From contig NW_021143935.1 of assembly GCF_004193775.1 (NCBI RefSeq), positions 1 through 64,000 on the forward strand: a DNA stretch of 64,000 bases, read 5' to 3'. A model generated the notes under the pieces. The model ran no database searches. It worked only from the letters and a program-made list of their open reading frames with translations, and was not told where the DNA came from. Position numbers and translations under genes: made by a program. This document shows positions 43,650 through 58,500 of this stretch, piece by piece; positions within the stretch are counted from its first letter, which is position 1, and every line of letters starts with the position of its first letter. Source of the DNA: Glycine soja (Eukaryota; Streptophyta; Magnoliopsida; Fabales; Fabaceae).

Positions 43650-46600
43650 CTTTTCACTCATAGGTCCGATTCAGGCGTATAATATATCGAGATGCTCGAA
43701 ATTCAACAGTGGAAGCTATTGAGCAATTCATATGGTCATAATTGTTCAATCGGAGGTCCGATTCAGGCACATAATATATCGAGACGCCCGAAATTGAACA
43801 ACGGAAGCTCTTGAGAAATTCAAATGGTCATTTCTTTACACTCGGAGGTCCGATCAGGCGCATCACATATAGAGACGCTCGAAATTGAACAACGGAAGCT
43901 CTTGAGAAATTCAAATGGTCATTACTTTTCACTCGGACGTCCGATTCAGGCGTATAATATATCGAGACGCTCGAAATTGAACAGCGAAAGCTGTCGAGAA
44001 ATTAAATGGTCATAACTTTTCATTCAGAGGTTCGATTCAGGCGTATAATATATCGAGACGCTCGAAATTGATCAATGGAAGCTATTGAGCAATTCAAATG
44101 GTCATAACTATTCAGTCGGAGGTCCGATTCAGGCACATAATATATCGAGACGCCCGAAATTGAACAACGGAAGCTCTTGAGAAATTCAAATGGTCATTAC
44201 TTTTCACTCGGAGGTCCGATTCAGGCGCATCACATATAGAGACGCTCGCAATTGAACAACGGAAGCTCTCGAGATATTCAAATGGTCATAACTTTTAACT
44301 CGGAGGTCCGATTCAGGCACATAAAATATCTAGACGCTCGAAATTGAACAACGGAAGCTCTTGAGAAATTCAATAGTCATTACTTTTCACTCGGAGGTCC
44401 GATTCAGGCGTATAATATATAGAGACGCTCGGAATTGAACAACGGAAGCTCTCGTGATATTCAAATGGTTATAACTTTTAACTAGGAGGTCCGATTCAAG
44501 CACATAAAATATCGAGACGCTCGAAATTGAATAACGGAAGCTCTCGAGAAATTAAAATGGTCATAACTTTTCACTCAGAGGTCCGATTCAGGCGTACAAT
44601 ATATCGAGACGCTCGAAATTGAATAACGGAAGCTCTCGAGAAATTAAAATGGTCATATATTTACACTCAGAGGTCCGATTCAGGCATATAATATATCGAG
44701 ACGCTCAAAATTGAACAGTGGAAGCTATTAAGCAATTCAAATGGTCATAACTGTTCACTCGGAGGTCCGATTCAGGCACAAAATATATCGAGACGCCCGA
44801 AATAAAAACAACAGAAGCTCTTGAGAAATTCAAATGGTCATTTCTTTACACTCCGAGGTCCGATCAGGCGCATCACATATAGAGACGCTCGAAATTGAAC
44901 AACGGAAGCTCTCGAGATATTCAAATAGTCATAACTTTTAACTCGGAGGTCCGATTCAGGCACATAATATATCGAGACGCCCGAAATTGGACAACGGAAG
45001 CTCTTGAGAAATTCAAATGGTCATTACTTTTCTCTCGGAGGTCCGATTCGAGCGCATCACATATAGAGACGCTCGCAATTGAACAACGGAAGCTCTCGAG
45101 ATATTCAAATGGTCATAACTTTTAACTTGGAGGTCGGATTTAGGCACATAATACATCGAGACGCCCGAAATTGAACAACGAAAGCTCTTGAGAAATTCAA
45201 ATGGTCATTACTTTTCACTCGGAGGTCCGATTCAGGCGCATCACATATAGAGACGCTCGCAATTGAACAACGGAAGCTCTCGAGATATTCAAATGGTCAT
45301 AACTTTTAACTCGGAGGTCCGATTCAGGCACATAAAATATCGAGGCGCTCGAAATTGAACAACGGAAGCTCTTGAGAAATTCAAATGCTCATTACTTTTC
45401 ACTCGGAGGTCCGATTCAGGCGTATAATATATAGAGACGCTGGCAATTGAACAACGGAAGCTCTCGAGATATTCAAATGGTTATAACTTTTAACTCGGAG
45501 GTCCGATTCAGGCACATAAAATATCGAGACCCTCGAAATTGAAAAACGGAAGCTCTGGAGAAATTCAAATGGTCATTACTTTTCACTCGGAGGTCCGATT
45601 CAGGCGTATAATATATCGAGACGCTCGAAATTGAACAACGGAAGCTCTCGAGAAATTAAAATGGTCATAACTTTTCATTCAGAGGTGCGATTCAGACACA
45701 TAATATATCAAGACGCCCGAAATTGAACAACGGAAGCTCTTGAGAAATTCAAATGGTCATTTCTTTACACTCGGAGGTCCGATCAGGCGCATCACATATA
45801 GAGACGCTCGAAATTGAACAACGGAAGCTCTTGAGAAATTCAAATGGTCATTACTTTTCACTCGGAGGTCCGTTTCAGGCGTATAATATATCGAGACGCT
45901 CGAAATTGAATAACGGAAGCTCTCGAGAAATTAAAATGGTCATAACTTTTCACTCAGAGGTCCGATTCAGGCGTATAATATATCGAGAGGCTCGAAATTG
46001 AACTATGGAAGCTCTCGAGAAATTAAAATGGTCATAAATTTACACTCAGAGGTCTGATTCAGGCGTATAATATATCGAGACGCTCGAAATTGAACAGTGG
46101 AAGCTATTGAGCAATTCAAATGGTCATAACTGTTTCTCAGAGGTCCGATTCAGACACATAATATATCAAGACGCCTGAAATTGAACAACGGAAGCTCTTG
46201 AGAAATTCAAATGGTCATTACTTTTCACTCGGAGGTCCGATTCAGGTGCATCACATATAGAGACGCTCGCAATTGAACAACGGAAGCTCTCGAGATATTC
46301 AAATGGTCATAACTTTTAACTCGGAGGTCCGATTCAGGCACATAATATATCGAGACGCCCGAAATTGAACAACGGAAGCTCTTGAGAAATTCAAATGGTC
46401 ATTACTTTTCACTCGGAGGTCCGATTCAGGCGCATCACATATAGAGACGCTCGCAATTGAACAACGGAAGCTCTCGAGATATTCAAATGGTCATAACTTT
46501 TAACTCGGAGGTCCGATTTAGGCATATAAAATATCGAGACGCTCGAAATTGAACAACGGAAGCTCTTGAGAAATTCAAATGGTCATTACTTTTCACTCGG

Positions 46601-49600
46601 AGGTCCGATTCAGGCGTATAATATATAGAGACGCTCGAAATTGAACAACGGAAGCTCTCGAGATATTCAAATAGTCATAACACTTAACTCGGAGGTCCGA
46701 TTCAGGCACATAATATATCGACACGCCCGAAATTGGACAATGGAAGCTCTTGAGAAATTCAAATGGTCATTACTTTTCTCTCGGAGGTCCGATTCGAGCA
46801 CATCACATATAGAGACGCTCGCAATTGAACAACGGAAGCTCTCGAGATATTCAAATGGTCATAACTTTTAACTTGGAGGTCGGATTTAGGCACATAATAC
46901 ATCGAGACGCCCGAAATTGAACAACGGAAGCTCTTGAGAAATTCAAATGGTCATTACTTTTCACTCGGAGGTCCGATTCAGGCGCATAACATATAGAGAC
47001 GCTCGCAATTGAACAACGAAAGCTCTCGAGATATTCAAATGGTCATAACATTTAACTCGGAGGTCCGATTCAGGCACATAAAATATCGAGGCGCTCGAAA
47101 TTGAACAACGGAAGCTCTTTAGAAATTCAAATGCTCATTACTTTTCACTCGGAGGTCCGATTCAGGCGTATAATATATAGAGACGCTGGCAATTGAACAA
47201 CTGAAGCTCTCGAGAAATTAAAATGGTCATAACTTTTCACTCCGAGGTCCTATTCAGGCGTATAATATATCGAGATGCTCGAAATTCAACAGTGGAAGCT
47301 ATTGAGCATTTCAAATGGTCATAATTGTTCAATCGGAGGTCCGATTCAGGCACATAATATATCGAGACGCCCGAAATTGAACAACGGAAGCTCTTGAGAA
47401 ATTCAAATGGTCATTTCTTTACACTCGGAGGTCCGATCAGGCGCATCACATATAGAGACGCTCGAAATTGAACAACGGAAGCTCTTGAGAAATTCAAATG
47501 GTCATTACTTTTCACTCGGACGTCTGATTCAGGCGTATAATATATCGAGACGCTCGAAATTGAACAGCGAAAGCTCTCGAGAAATTAAATGGTCATAACT
47601 TTTCATTCAGAGGTTCGATTCAGGCGTATAATATATCGAGACGCTCGAAATTGATCAATGGAAGCTATTGAGCAATTCAAATGGTCATAACTATTCAGTC
47701 GGAGGTCCGATTCAGGCACATAATATATCGAGACGCCCGAAATTGAACAACGGAAGCTCTTGAGAAATTCAAATGGTCATTACTTTTCACTCGGAGGTCC
47801 GATTCGGGCGCATCACATATAGAGACGCTCGCAATTGAACAACGGAAGCTCTCGAGATATTTAAATGGTCATAACTTTTAACTCGGAGGTCCGATTCAGG
47901 CACATAAAATATCTAGACGCTCGAAATTGAACAACGGAAGCTCTTGAGAAATTCAATAGTCATTACTTTTCACTCGGAGGTCCGATTCAGGCGTATAATA
48001 TATAGAGACGCTCGGAATTGAACAACGGAAGCTCTCGTGATATTCAAATGGTTATAACTTTTAACTAGGAGGTCCGATTCAAGCACATAAAATATCGAGA
48101 CGCTCGAAATTGAACAACGGAAGCTCTGGAGAAATTCAAATGGTCATTACTTTTCACTCGGAGGTCCGATTCAGGCGTATAATATATCGAACCGCTCGAA
48201 ATTGAACAGTGGAAGCTATTGTGCAATTCAAATGGTCATAACTGTTCACTCGGAGGTCCGATTCAGGCACATAATATATCGAGACGCCCGAAATAAAAAC
48301 AACAGAAGCTCTTGAGAAATTCAAATGGTCATTTCTTTACACTCGGAGGTCCGATCAGGCGCATCACATATAGAGACGCTCGAAATTGAACAACGGAAGC
48401 TCTCGAGATATTCAAATAGTCATAACTTTTAACTCGGACGTCCGATTCAGGCACATAATATATCGAGACGCCCGAAATTGGACAACGGAAGCTCTTGAGA
48501 AATTCAAATGGTCATTACTTTTCTCTCGGAGGTCCGATTCGAGCGCATCACATATAGAGACGCTCGCAATTGAACAACGGAAGCTCTCGAGATATTCAAA
48601 TGGTCATAACTTTTAACTTGGAGGTCGGATTTAGGCACATAATACATCGAGACGCCCGAAATTGAACAACGAAAGCTCTTGAGAAATTCAAATGGTCATT
48701 ACTTTTCACTCGGAGGTCCGATCAGGCGCATCACATATAGAGACGCTCGAAATTGAACAACGGAAGCTCTTGAGAAATTCAAATGGTCATTACTTTTCAC
48801 TCGGAGGTCCGTTTCAGGCGTATAAAATATCGAGACGCTCGAAATTGAATAACGGAAGCTCTCGAGAAATTAAAATGGTCATAACTTTTCACTCAGAGGT
48901 CCGATTCAGGCGTACAATATATCGAGACGCTCGAAATTGAATAACGGAAGCTCTCGAGAAATTAAAATGGTCATATATTTACACTCAGAGGTCCGATTCA
49001 GGCGTATAATATATCGAGACGCTCAAAATTGAACAGTGGAAGCTATTAAGCAATTCAAATGGTCATAACTGTTCACTCGGAGGTCCGATTCAGGGACAAA
49101 ATATATCGAGACGCCCGAAATAAAAACAACAGAAGCTCTTGAGAAATTCAAATGGTCATTTCTTTACACTCCGAGGTCCGATCAGGCGCATCACATATAG
49201 AGACGCTCGAAATTGAACAACGGAAGCTCTCGAGATATTCAAATAGTCATAACTTTTAACTCGGACGTCCGATTCAGGCACATAATATATCGAGACGCCC
49301 GAAATTGGACAACGGAAGCTCTTGAGAAATTCAAATGGTCATTACTTTTCTCTCGGAGGTCCGATTCGAGCGCATCACATATAGAGACGCTCGCAATTGA
49401 ACAACGGAAGCTCTCGAGATATTCAAATGGTCATAACTTTTAACTTGGAGGTCGGATTTAGGCACATAATACATCGAGACGCCCGAAATTGAACAACGAA
49501 GCTCTTGAGAAATTCAAATGGTCATTACTTTTCACTCGGAGGTCCGATTCAGGCGCATCACATATAGAGACGCTCGCAATTGAACAACGGAAGCTCTCGA

Positions 49601-51300
49601 GATATTCAAATGGTCATAACTTTTAACTCGGAGGTCCGATTCAGCCACATAAAATATCGAGGCGCTCGAAATTGAACAACGGAAGCTCTTGAGAAATTCA
49701 AATGCTCATTACTTTCCACTCGGAGGTCCGATTCAGGCGTATAATATATAGAGACGCTGGCAATTGAACAACGGAAGCTCTCGAGATATTCAAATGGTTA
49801 TAACTTTTAACTCGGAGGTCCGATTCAGGCACATAAAATATCGAGACCCTCGAAATTGAAAAACGGAAGCTCTGGAGAAATTCAAATGGTCATTACTTTT
49901 CACTCGGAGGTCCGATTCAGGCGTATAATATATCGAGACGCTCGAAATTGAACAACGGAAGCTCTCGAGAAATTAAAATGGTCATAACTTTCAGAGGTGC
50001 GATTCAGACACATAATATATCAAGACGCCTGAAATTGAACAACGGAAGCTCTTGAGAAATTCAAACGGTCATTTCTTTACACTCGGAGGTCCGATCAGGC
50101 GCATCACATATAGAGACGCTCGAAATTGAACAACGGAAGCTCTTGAGAAATTCAAATGGTCATTACTTTTCACTCGGAGGTCCGTTTCAGGCGTATAATA
50201 TATCGAGACGCTCGAAATTGAATAACGGAAGCTCTCGAGAAATTAAAATGGTCATAACTTTTCACTCAGAGGTCCGATTCAGGCGTATAATATATCGAGA
50301 GGCTCGAAATTGAACTATGGAAGCTCTCGAGAAATTAGAATGGTCATAAATTTACACTCAGAGGTTTGATTCAGGCGTATAATATATCGAGACGCTCGAA
50401 ATTGTACAGTGGAAGCTATTGAGCAATTCAAATGGTCATAACTGTTTCTCAGAGGTGCGATTCAGACACATAATATATCAAGACGCCTGAAATTGAACAA
50501 CGGAAGCTCTTGAGAAATTCAAATGGTCATTACTTTTCACTCGGAGGTCCGATTCAGGTGCATCACATATAGAGACGCTCGCAATTGAACAACGGAAGCT
50601 CTCGAGATATTCAAATGGTCATAACTTTTAACTCGGAGGTCCGATTCAGGCACATAATATATCGAGACGCCCGAAATTGAACAACGGAAGCTCTTGAGAA
50701 ATTCAAATGGTCATTACTTTTCACTCGGAGGTCCGATTCAGGCGCATCACATATAGAGACGCTCGCAATTGAACAACGGAAGCTCTCGAGATATTCAAAT
50801 GGTCATAACTTTTAACTCGGAGGTCCGATTCAGGCATATAAAATATCGAGACGCTCGAAATTGAACAACGGAAGCTCTTGAGAAATTCAAATGGTCATTA
50901 CTTTTCACTCGGAGGTCCGATTCAGGCGTATAATATATAGAGACGCTCGAAATTGAACAACGGAAGCTCTCGAGATATTCAAATAGTCATAACATTTAAC
51001 TCGGAGGTCCGATTCAGGCACATAATATATCGAGACGCCCGAAATTGAACAACGGAAGCTCTTGAGAAATTCAAATGGTCATTACTTTTCTCTCGGAGGT
51101 CCGATTCGAGCACATCACATATAGAGACGCTCGCAATTGAACAACGGAAGCTCTCGAGATATTCAAATGGTCATAACTTTTAACTCGGAGGTCGGATTTA
51201 GGCACATAATATATCGAGACGCCCGAAATTGAACAACGGAAGCTCTTGAGAAATTCAAATGGTCATTACTTTTCACTCGGAGGTCCGATTCAGGCGCATA
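43650..51300 (+). repeat. Multi-kilobase block duplications within CentGm
   Basis: 43650-44520 matches 47230-48100 at an offset of 3583 (shared rarities: AACAGCGAAAGCT, CTCGTGATATTC, GTTCAATCGGAGG). 44560 to about 46980 matches 48880 to about 51290 at an offset drifting from 4318 to about 4305 (shared: GGTCATATATTTACACTC, GAGACCCTCGAAATTGAAA, ACTGTTTCTCAGAGG). The piece at ~44800-45140 occurs a third time at ~48295-48630. Confidence 0.8.
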
Positions 51301-52599
51301 ACATATAGAGACGCTCGCAATTGAACAACGGAAGCTCTCGAGATATTCAAATGGTCATAACTTTTAACTCGGAGGTCCGATTCAGGCACATAAAATATCG
51401 AGACGCTCGAAATTGAACAACGGAAGCTCTTGAGAAATTCAAATGGTCATTACTTTTCACTCGGAGGTCCGATTCAGGCGTATAATATATAGAGACGCTC
51501 GAAATTGAACAACGGAAGCTCTCGAGATATTCAAATAGTCATAACATTTAACTCGGAGGTCCGATTCAGGCACATAATATATCGACACGCCCGAAATTGG
51601 ACAACGGAAGCTCTTGAGAAATTCAAATGGTCATTACTTTTCTCTCGGAGGTCCGATTCGAGCACATCACATATAGAGACGCTCGCAATTGAACAACGGA
51701 AGCTCTCGAGATATTCAAATGGTCATAACTTTTAACTTGGAGGTCGGATTTAGGCACATAATACATCGAGACGCCCGAAATTGAACAACGGAAGCTCTTG
51801 AGAAATTCAAATGGTCATTACTTTTCACTCGGAGGTCCGATTCAGGCGCATAACATATAGAGACGCTCGCAATTGAACAACGAAAGCTCTCGAGATATTC
51901 AAATGGTCATAACATTTAACTCGGAGGTCCGATTCAGGCACATAATCTATCTAGACGCCCGAAATTTAACAACGGCAGCTCTTGAGAAATTCAAATGGTC
52001 ATTACTTTTCTCTCGGAGGTCCGATTCGAGCGCATCACATATAGAGACGCTCGCAATTGAACAACGGAAGCTCTCGAGATATTCAAATGGTCATAACTTT
52101 TAACTCGGAGGTCGGATTTAGGCACATAAAATATCGAGACGCTCGAAATTGAACAACAGAAGCTCTTGAGAAATTCAAATGGTCATTACTTTTCACTCGG
52201 AGGTCCGGTTCAGGCGTATAATATATAGAGACGCTCGCAATTGAACAACGGAAGCTCTCGAGATATTCAAATGGTTATAACTTTTAACTCAAAGGTCCGA
52301 TTCATGCACATAAAATATCGACACACTCGAAATTGAACAAAAGAAGCTCTTGAGAAATTCAAATGGTCATTACTTTTCACTCGGAGGTCCGATTCAGGCG
52401 TATAATATATAGAGACGCTCGCAATTGAACAACGGAAGCTCTCGAGATATTCAAATGGTCATAACTATTAACTCGGAGGTCCGATTCAGGCACATAAAAT
52501 ATCGAGACGCTCGAAATTGAACAACGGAAGCTCTGGAGAAATTCAAATGGTCATTACTTTTCACTCGGAGGTCCGATTCAGGCGTATAATATATCGAGA

Positions 52600-55500
52600 C
52601 GCTCGAAATTGAACAACGGAAGCTCTGAGAATTCAAATGGTCATAACTTTTAACTCGGAGGTCCGATTCAGGCACATAATATATCGAGACGCCCGAAATT
52701 GAACAACGGAAGCTCTTGAGAAATTCAAATGGTCATTACTTTTCACTCGGAGGTCCGATTCAGGCGCATCACATATAGAGACGCTCGCAATTGAACAACG
52801 GAAGCTCTCGAGATATTCAAATGGTCATAACTTTTAACTCGGAGGTCCGATTCAGGCATATAAAATATCGAGACGCTCGAAATTGAACAACGGAAGCTCT
52901 TGAGAAATTCAAATGGTCATTACTTTTCACTCGGAGGTCCGATTCAGGCGTATAATATATAGAGACGCTCGCAATTGAACAACGGAAGCTCTCGAGATAT
53001 TCAAATGGTTATAACTTTTAACTCGGAGGTCCGATTCAGGCACATAATATATCGAGACGCTCGAAATTGAACAACGGAAGCTCTTGAGAAATTCAAATGG
53101 TCATTACTTTTCACTCGGAGGTCCGATTCAGGCGTATAATATATCGAGACGCTCGAAATTGAACAACGGAAGCTCTCGAGAAATTCAAATGGTCATAACT
53201 TTTCACTCGGAGGTCCGATTCAGGCCATAATATATCGAGAGGCTCGAAATTGAACTATGGAAGCTCTCGAGAAATTAAAATGGTCATAAATTTACACTCA
53301 GAGGTCCGATTCAGGCGTATAATATATCGAGACGCTCGAAATTGAACAGTGGAAGCTATTGAGAATTCAAATGGTCATAACTTTTAACTCGGAGGTCCGA
53401 TTCAGGCACATAATATATCGAGACGCCCGAAATTGAACAACGGAAGCTCTTGAGAAATTCAAATGGTCATTTCTTTACACTCGGAGGTCCGATCAGGCGC
53501 ATCACATATAGAGACGCTCGAAATTGAACAACGGAAGCTCTCGAGATATTCAAATAGTCATAACTTTTAACTCGGAGGTCCGATTCAGGCACATAATATA
53601 TCGAGACGCCCGAAATTGAACAACGGAAGCTCTTGAGAAATTCAAATGGTCATTACTTTTCACTCGGAGGTCCGATTCAGGCGCATCACATATAGAGACG
53701 CTCGCAATTGAACAACGGAAGCTCTCGAGATATTCAAATGGTCATAACTTTTCACTCGAGGTCCGATTCAGGCCATAATATATCGAGACGCTCGAAATTG
53801 AACAACGGAAGCTCTTGAGCAATTCAAATGGTCATAACTTTTCACTCGGAGGTCCGATTCAGGCACATAATATATCGAGACGCCCGAAATTGAACAACGG
53901 AAGCTCTTGAGAAATTCAAATGGTCATTCTTTACACTCGGAGGTCCGATTCAGGCGCATCACATATAGAGACGCTCGAAATTGAACAACGGAAGCTCTCG
54001 AGATATTCAAATGGTCATAACTTTTAACTCGGAGGTCCGATTCAGGCGCATAATATATGAGACGCTCGAAATTGAACAACGAAGCTCTCGAGATATTCAA
54101 ATGGTCATAACTTTAACTCGGAGGTCCGATTCAGGCACATAAATATCGAGACGCTCGAAATTGAACAACGGAAGCTCTTGAGAAATTCAAATGGTCATTA
54201 CTTTTCACTCGGAGGTCCGATTCAGGCGTATAATATATAGAGACGCTCGAAATTGAACAACGGAAGCTCTCGAGATATTCAAATGGTCATAACTTTTAAC
54301 TCGGAGGTCCGATTCAGGCACATAATATATCGAGACGCCCGAAATTGAACAACGGAAGCTCTTGAGAAATTCAAATGGTCATTACTTTTCACTCGGAGGT
54401 CCGATTCAGGCGCATCACATATAGAGACGCTCGCAATTGAACAACGGAAGCTCTCGAGATATTCAAATGGTCATAACTTTTAACTCGGAGGTCCGATTCA
54501 GGCACATAATATATCGAGACGCCCGAAATTGAACAACGGAAGCTCTTGAGAAATTCAAATGGTCATTACTTTTCACTCGGAGGTCCGATTCAGGCGCATA
54601 ACATATAGAGACGCTCGCAATTGAACAACGAAGCTCTCGAGATATTCAAATGGTCATAACTTTAACTCGGAGGTCCGATTCAGGCACATAATATATCGAG
54701 ACGCCCGAAATTGAACAACGGAAGCTCTTGAGAAATTCAAATGGTCATTACTTTTCACTCGGAGGTCCGATTCAGGCGCATCACATATAGAGACGCTCGC
54801 AATTGAACAACGGAAGCTCTCGAGATATTCAAATGGTCATAACTTTTAACTCGGAGGTCCGATTCAGGCACATAAAATATCGAGACGCTCGAAATTGAAC
54901 AACGGAAGCTCTTGAGAAATTCAAATGGTCATTACTTTTCACTCGGAGGTCCGATTCAGGCGCATAATATAGAGACGCTCGCAATTGAACAACGGAAGCT
55001 CTCGAGATATTCAAATGGTCATAACTTTTAACTCGGAGGTCCGATTCAGGCACATAAAATATCGAGACGCTCGAAATTGAACAACGAAGCTCTTGAGAAA
55101 TTCAAATGGTCATTACTTTTCACTCGGAGGTCCGATTCAGGCGTATAATATATAGAGACGCTCGCAATTGAACAACGGAAGCTCTCGAGATATTCAAATG
55201 GTCATAACTTTTAACTCGGAGGTCCGATTCAGGCACATAAAATATCGAGACGCTCGAAATTGAACAACGGAAGCTCTGGAGAAATTCAAATGGTCATTAC
55301 TTTTCACTCGGAGGTCCGATTCAGGCGTATAATATATCGAGACGCTCGAAATTGAACAGGAAGCTATGAGAATTCAAATGGTCATAACTTTTAACTCGGA
55401 GGTCCGATTCAGGCACATAATATATCGAGACGCCCGAAATTGAACAACGGAAGCTCTTGAGAAATTCAAATGGTCATTACTTTTCACTCGGAGGTCCGAT

Positions 55501-58500
55501 TCAGGCGCATCACATATAGAGACGCTCGCAATTGAACAACGGAAGCTCTCGAGATATTCAAATGGTCATAACTTTTAACTCGGAGGTCCGATTCAGGCAC
55601 ATAATATATCGAGACGCTCGAAATTGAACAACGGAAGCTCTTGAGAAATTCAAATGGTCATTACTTTTCACTCGGAGGTCCGATTCAGGCGCATAATATA
55701 GAGACGCTCGCAATTGAACAACGGAAGCTCTCGAGATATTCAAATGGTCATAACTTTTAACTCGGAGGTCCGATTCAGGCACATAATATATCGAGACGCT
55801 CGAAATTGAACAACGGAAGCTCTTGAGAAATTCAAATGGTCATTACTTTTCACTCGGAGGTCCGATTCAGGCGCATAATATATCGAGACGCTCGAAATTG
55901 AACAACGGAAGCTCTCGAGAAATTCAAATGGTCATAACTTTTCACTCGGAGGTCCGATTCAGCGATAATATATCGAGACGCTCGAAATTGAACAACGGAA
56001 GCTCTCGAGAAATTCAAATGGTCATAACTTTTCACTCGAGGTCCGATTCAGGCACATAAATATCGAGACGCTCGAAATTGAACAACGGAAGCTCTGAGAA
56101 ATTCAAATGGTCATTACTTTTCACTCGGAGGTCCGATTCAGGCGTATAATATATCGAGACGCTCGAAATTGAACAGGAAGCTCTGAGAATTCAAATGGTC
56201 ATAACTTTTCACTCGGAGGTCCGATTCAGGCACATAATATATCGAGACGCCCGAAATTGAACAACGGAAGCTCTTGAGAAATTCAAATGGTCATTACTTT
56301 TCACTCGGAGGTCCGATTCAGGCGCATAATATAGAGACGCTCGAAATTGAACAACGGAAGCTCTCGAGAAATTCAAATGGTCATAACTTTTCACTCGGAG
56401 GTCCGATTCAGGCACATAATATATCGAGACGCTCGAAATTGAACAACGGAAGCTCTGAGAAATTCAAATGGTCATACTTTTCACTCGGAGGTCCGATTCA
56501 GGCGTATAATATATCGAGACGCTCGAAATTGAACAACGGAAGCTCTTGAGAATTCAAATGGTCATAACTTTCACTCGGAGGTCCGATTCAGGCACATAAT
56601 ATATCGAGACGCCCGAAATTGAACAACGGAAGCTCTTGAGAAATTCAAATGGTCATTCTTTACACTCGGAGGTCCGATCAGGCGCATCACATATAGAGAC
56701 GCTCGAAATTGAACAACGGAAGCTCTCGAGATATTCAAATAGTCATAACTTTTAACTCGGAGGTCCGATTCAGGCACATAATATATCGAGACGCCCGAAA
56801 TTGAACAACGGAAGCTCTTGAGAAATTCAAATGGTCATTACTTTTCACTCGGAGGTCCGATTCAGGCGCATCACATATAGAGACGCTCGCAATTGAACAA
56901 CGGAAGCTCTCGAGATATTCAAATGGTCATAACTTTTAACTCGGAGGTCCGATTCAGGCACATAATATATCGAGACGCCCGAAATTGAACAACGGAAGCT
57001 CTTGAGAAATTCAAATGGTCATTACTTTTCACTCGGAGGTCCGATTCAGGCGCATCACATATAGAGACGCTCGCAATTGAACAACGGAAGCTCTCGAGAT
57101 ATTCAAATGGTCATAACTTTTAACTCGGAGGTCCGATTCAGGCACATAAAATATCGAGACGCTCGAAATTGAACAACGGAAGCTCTTGAGAAATTCAAAT
57201 GGTCATTACTTTTCACTCGGAGGTCCGATTCAGGCGTATAATATATAGAGACGCTCGCAATTGAACAACGGAAGCTCTCGAGATATTCAAATGGTCATAA
57301 CTTTTAACTCGGAGGTCCGATTCAGGCACATAAATATCGAGACGCTCGAAATTGAACAACGGAAGCTCTGAGAAATTCAAATGGTCATTACTTTTCACTC
57401 GGAGGTCCGATTCAGGCGTATAATATATCGAGACGCTCGAAATTGAACAACGGAAGCTCTCGAGAATTCAAATGGTCATAACTTTTCACTCGGAGGTCCG
57501 ATTCAGGCACATAATATATCGAGACGCCCGAAATTGAACAACAGAAGCTCTTGAGAAATTCAAATGGTCATTTCTTTACACTCGGAGGTCCGATCAGGCG
57601 CATCACATATAGAGACGCTCGAAATTGAACAACGGAAGCTCTTGAGAAATTCAAATGGTCATTACTTTTCACTCGGAGGTCCGATTCAGGCGTATAATAT
57701 ATCGAGACGCTCGAAATTGAACAACGGAAGCTCTCGAGAAATTAAATGGTCATAACTTTTCACTCGAGGTCCGATTCAGGCATAATATATCGAGACGCTC
57801 GAAATTGAACAACGGAAGCTCTCGAGAAATTAAATGGTCATAACTTTTCACTCAGAGGTCCGATTCAGGCGTATAATATATCGAGACGCTCGAAATTGAA
57901 CAGTGGAAGCTATTGAGCAATTCAAATGGTCATAACTTTTACTCGGAGGTCCGATTCAGGCACATAATATATCGAGACGCCGAAATTGAACAACGGAAGC
58001 TCTTGAGAAATTCAAATGGTCATTACTTTTCACTCGGAGGTCCGATTCAGGCGCATCACATATAGAGACGCTCGCAATTGAACAACGGAAGCTCTCGAGA
58101 TATTCAAATGGTCATAACTTTTAACTCGGAGGTCCGATTCAGGCACATAATATATCGAGACGCCCGAAATTGAACAACGGAAGCTCTTGAGAAATTCAAA
58201 TGGTCATTACTTTTCACTCGGAGGTCCGATTCAGGCGCATCACATATAGAGACGCTCGCAATTGAACAACGGAAGCTCTCGAGATATTCAAATGGTCATA
58301 ACTTTTAACTCGGAGGTCCGATTCAGGCACATAAATTATCGAGACGCTCGAAATTGAACAACGGAAGCTCTTGAGAAATTCAAATGGTCATTACTTTTCA
58401 CTCGGAGGTCCGATTCAGGCGTATAATATATAGAGACGCTCGAAATTGAACAACGGAAGCTCTCGAGATATTCAAATAGTCATAACTTTTAACTCGGAGG

